Positions 62,171 through 64,000 of a DNA stretch of 64,000 bases are shown one piece after another. A program made the translations under genes and the position numbers. The notes under the pieces were generated by a model, which saw nothing but the letters and a program-made list of their open reading frames with translations, searched no databases and was not told the origin of the DNA. Positions within the stretch are counted from its first letter, which is position 1, and each line of letters starts with the position of its first letter. This DNA comes from Struthidea cinerea (taxonomy: Eukaryota; Chordata; Aves; Passeriformes; Corcoracidae). The stretch spans positions 310,001-374,000 of the forward strand of contig VZTI01001727.1 in the NCBI GenBank assembly GCA_013397865.1. The letters run 5' to 3'.

Positions 62171-64000
62171 CAATATAACGTACATGACACGTCTGTTTTA
62201 CAATACAAGATAATTGTCTGTTCAAGTTCTGCTTTATTTGACTTGTATGCTTTCCACCAGTTTGGTTTTGGTACTGTTGACCTGATTTCTTTAAAATGAA
62301 ATCACTCTTGGAGTGAAATGAAAAGCTGGGAAGTGCTTTGCTCTGCTTTTATTTTTATGTTCCCGTTCCTTAGGGACATCTATCAGAAACTATACCTGGT
62401 TGTCTAATATGTTCTATTTCCTTTTCTGGACTTAAACAGAAAGAGTGTGTTAATGTGCTGTCTGAGAAAACAAACAGAAATACAGAACCAAGGGGCCCCA
62501 CTCAGTTTCTGTCTCCAGCAGGACAGTTTTGACTCACTTAATGTTGCTCAAACAGCTAAAAACTGAAATCTTATGTATTATGCATACAAGTAGTTAATTT
62601 TTAAGATGGTAGAAATTGCTTAAATAAGGACCAGATTTCATAGGAACTTAATGGCAGTGTAGTGACACAGACAGATTTTATTCTCTGTTGTTTCACTGAA
62701 GAAAGTGTGCAGGAATCTTGCCCTATAGGAGAAGGAAAGAAGGATACCATGACTTTTGTAACTAACTAACATTTTAGTAAAATAAATTTTTCGTTCTCTT
62801 TAATAATGAATTAATAATACCTGCAGAAAAAAATTTCAAAATTAACAATTTTGTAAAGTATATCTAAAATATATGACATTGTATATGGCACCTAGTATAC
62901 AGCAATTACATTCTTCTTTTGAACACTTTACGAGGCATTGTAATCTATGCAGTTTTGATAGGAATGAACATCTTTTTCTGAAGAGCTCAAGTTGTATGAG
63001 ATGGCTGTAAGATATTGTTTAATAGTACCTGTAGTGGAATCCGTTCCACTTGATTTAAAGGCTTAATATAAGGCTTGCTTCGCCAAGTCCTTTGGTGCCT
63101 GGTGCAGAGTGCGGGGCAGTCATTTCAGCCTAAGTGGGGAATTAGTCTGGTTCAAACAGAACACGAGCAGAGGTTCCTTTTGGAGGCATTAGCTTCCAGT
63201 CTGAAGACTTAGAAATGTGCCTGCGCTTGCTATTCCCTACCTGCTCTATGCATCAATTGCATGGCAAATTTAAGTGTCTCCAAGCAGCAGACTATTGTTC
63301 TTTGAGTTAGGGTGTTTGCCTATACCACCTGGAAACTAGAGATATAATGGGGAACCCTAGGTTGCTTTCACCAAAGGATGAGCATTGGTCTTCTGCTGAG
63401 GTATTGAGATCTCAGGCTCTGTTCTAAGTGCTTTGGTTTTAAATTAGCTGCACTGACAAAAACAAACAAATTGGCATATTTGGGCCCAGCAGCATCCTGG
63501 GTCAGTTCAGGTACAAGTGAGCCATACAGGATGTCCTTCCTTTTCAGTAGCTAGTGCTGTAACTAACTTTTCCTTTAAGACAATGGGAGATAACAAAAAT
63601 AAATATTGCTAGTAGCAGTTTAGGTTCAGTTTCATGAACATCTTCTACCAATGCACACGAGTCTTCTACAGTAGTTCTTGATAAATCATGTAGCCTCTCG
63701 TCTTCTACATATTTAAATCCAAGCAGAACTCTTGGGTATCATTTAGACCTGTTGACTTTTTGGAATTTAAATTAGTAGTTTCTTCAAAAATTGTAATTTT
63801 TCTTCATTATGGAAAAATAGCAGTATCTTCTTAGGGTACAGTTATCACCAACATTATCTGTAACTTAAGACTGCAGAACCAAGTAAACCAAATGACCAAT
63901 GAAAGAGAAATAAGCCTCAAACCTTCCTCAAACAGGCAAACAAAGATCTGTGATTTTATCATTCTATGATTTTATTTAAAATGTCAGGAATAGGTTATTT

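Larger units (their letters stand above)
61138..64000 (+). other. COG5: COG5 intron, end of window
   Basis: Intronic sequence apart from the CR1 at 62036-62170. The last bases (about 63949-63975) contain GATCTGTGATTTTATCATTC and TATGATT, which resemble the short terminal repeat of CR1 elements, but no CR1 body precedes them, so I do not annotate a copy there. Confidence 0.6.

Noticed and set aside
63942..63975. CR1-like terminal repeat at the window end
   Set aside because: Only the ATTCTATGATT-type end is present, with no CR1 body before it; it could be chance in AT-rich sequence.

Overview
The window looks like a stretch of a bird genome. The repeats indicate this: several truncated CR1 retrotransposon 3' ends, and one long terminal repeat of a type I recall from songbird endogenous retroviruses. 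The DNA is AT-rich, almost entirely non-coding, and has one 63-base assembly gap. There are no bacterial features.

Two vertebrate protein genes can be supported. The + strand carries one internal exon (3102-3222) of COG5, a subunit of the conserved oligomeric Golgi complex. The sequence on either side of this exon appears to be COG5 intron. Inside the downstream intron, on the opposite strand, lies the complete coding exon of the orphan receptor GPR22 (25153-26454, 433 residues). This antisense nested arrangement matches the mammalian locus as I recall it, with GPR22 inside a COG5 intron. Upstream of GPR22 on the minus strand I see a splice acceptor at 26480-26481, a candidate leader exon at 30521-30591 and a candidate first exon with promoter motifs near 30921-31044. 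The leader exon contains an ATG whose reading frame, once spliced, runs past the GPR22 start in another frame. This would be an overlapping upstream ORF that could limit receptor translation.

Layout: 1-3101 COG5 intron; 3102-3222 COG5 exon; 3223-24900 intron with an old CR1/L3-like LINE piece (about 8905-9420), a solo LTR (about 7226-7806), short CR1 ends (10089-10150, 18494-19165) and an exact 102-bp tandem duplication (12421-12624); 24904-31044 the GPR22 locus, including the assembly gap (27352-27414), an unassigned exon-like short ORF (28041-28199) and a GC-rich patch; 31045-64000 long intron with CR1 pieces at 42763-43005, 60489-61137 and 62036-62170.

I found no convincing new multi-gene system. 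The best leads are the GPR22 leader architecture, the unassigned exon-like ORF at 28041-28199, and a few structural oddities: the exact duplication, perfect palindromes, and a fold-back at a CR1 junction. All family assignments come from reading and memory; no alignment was run.
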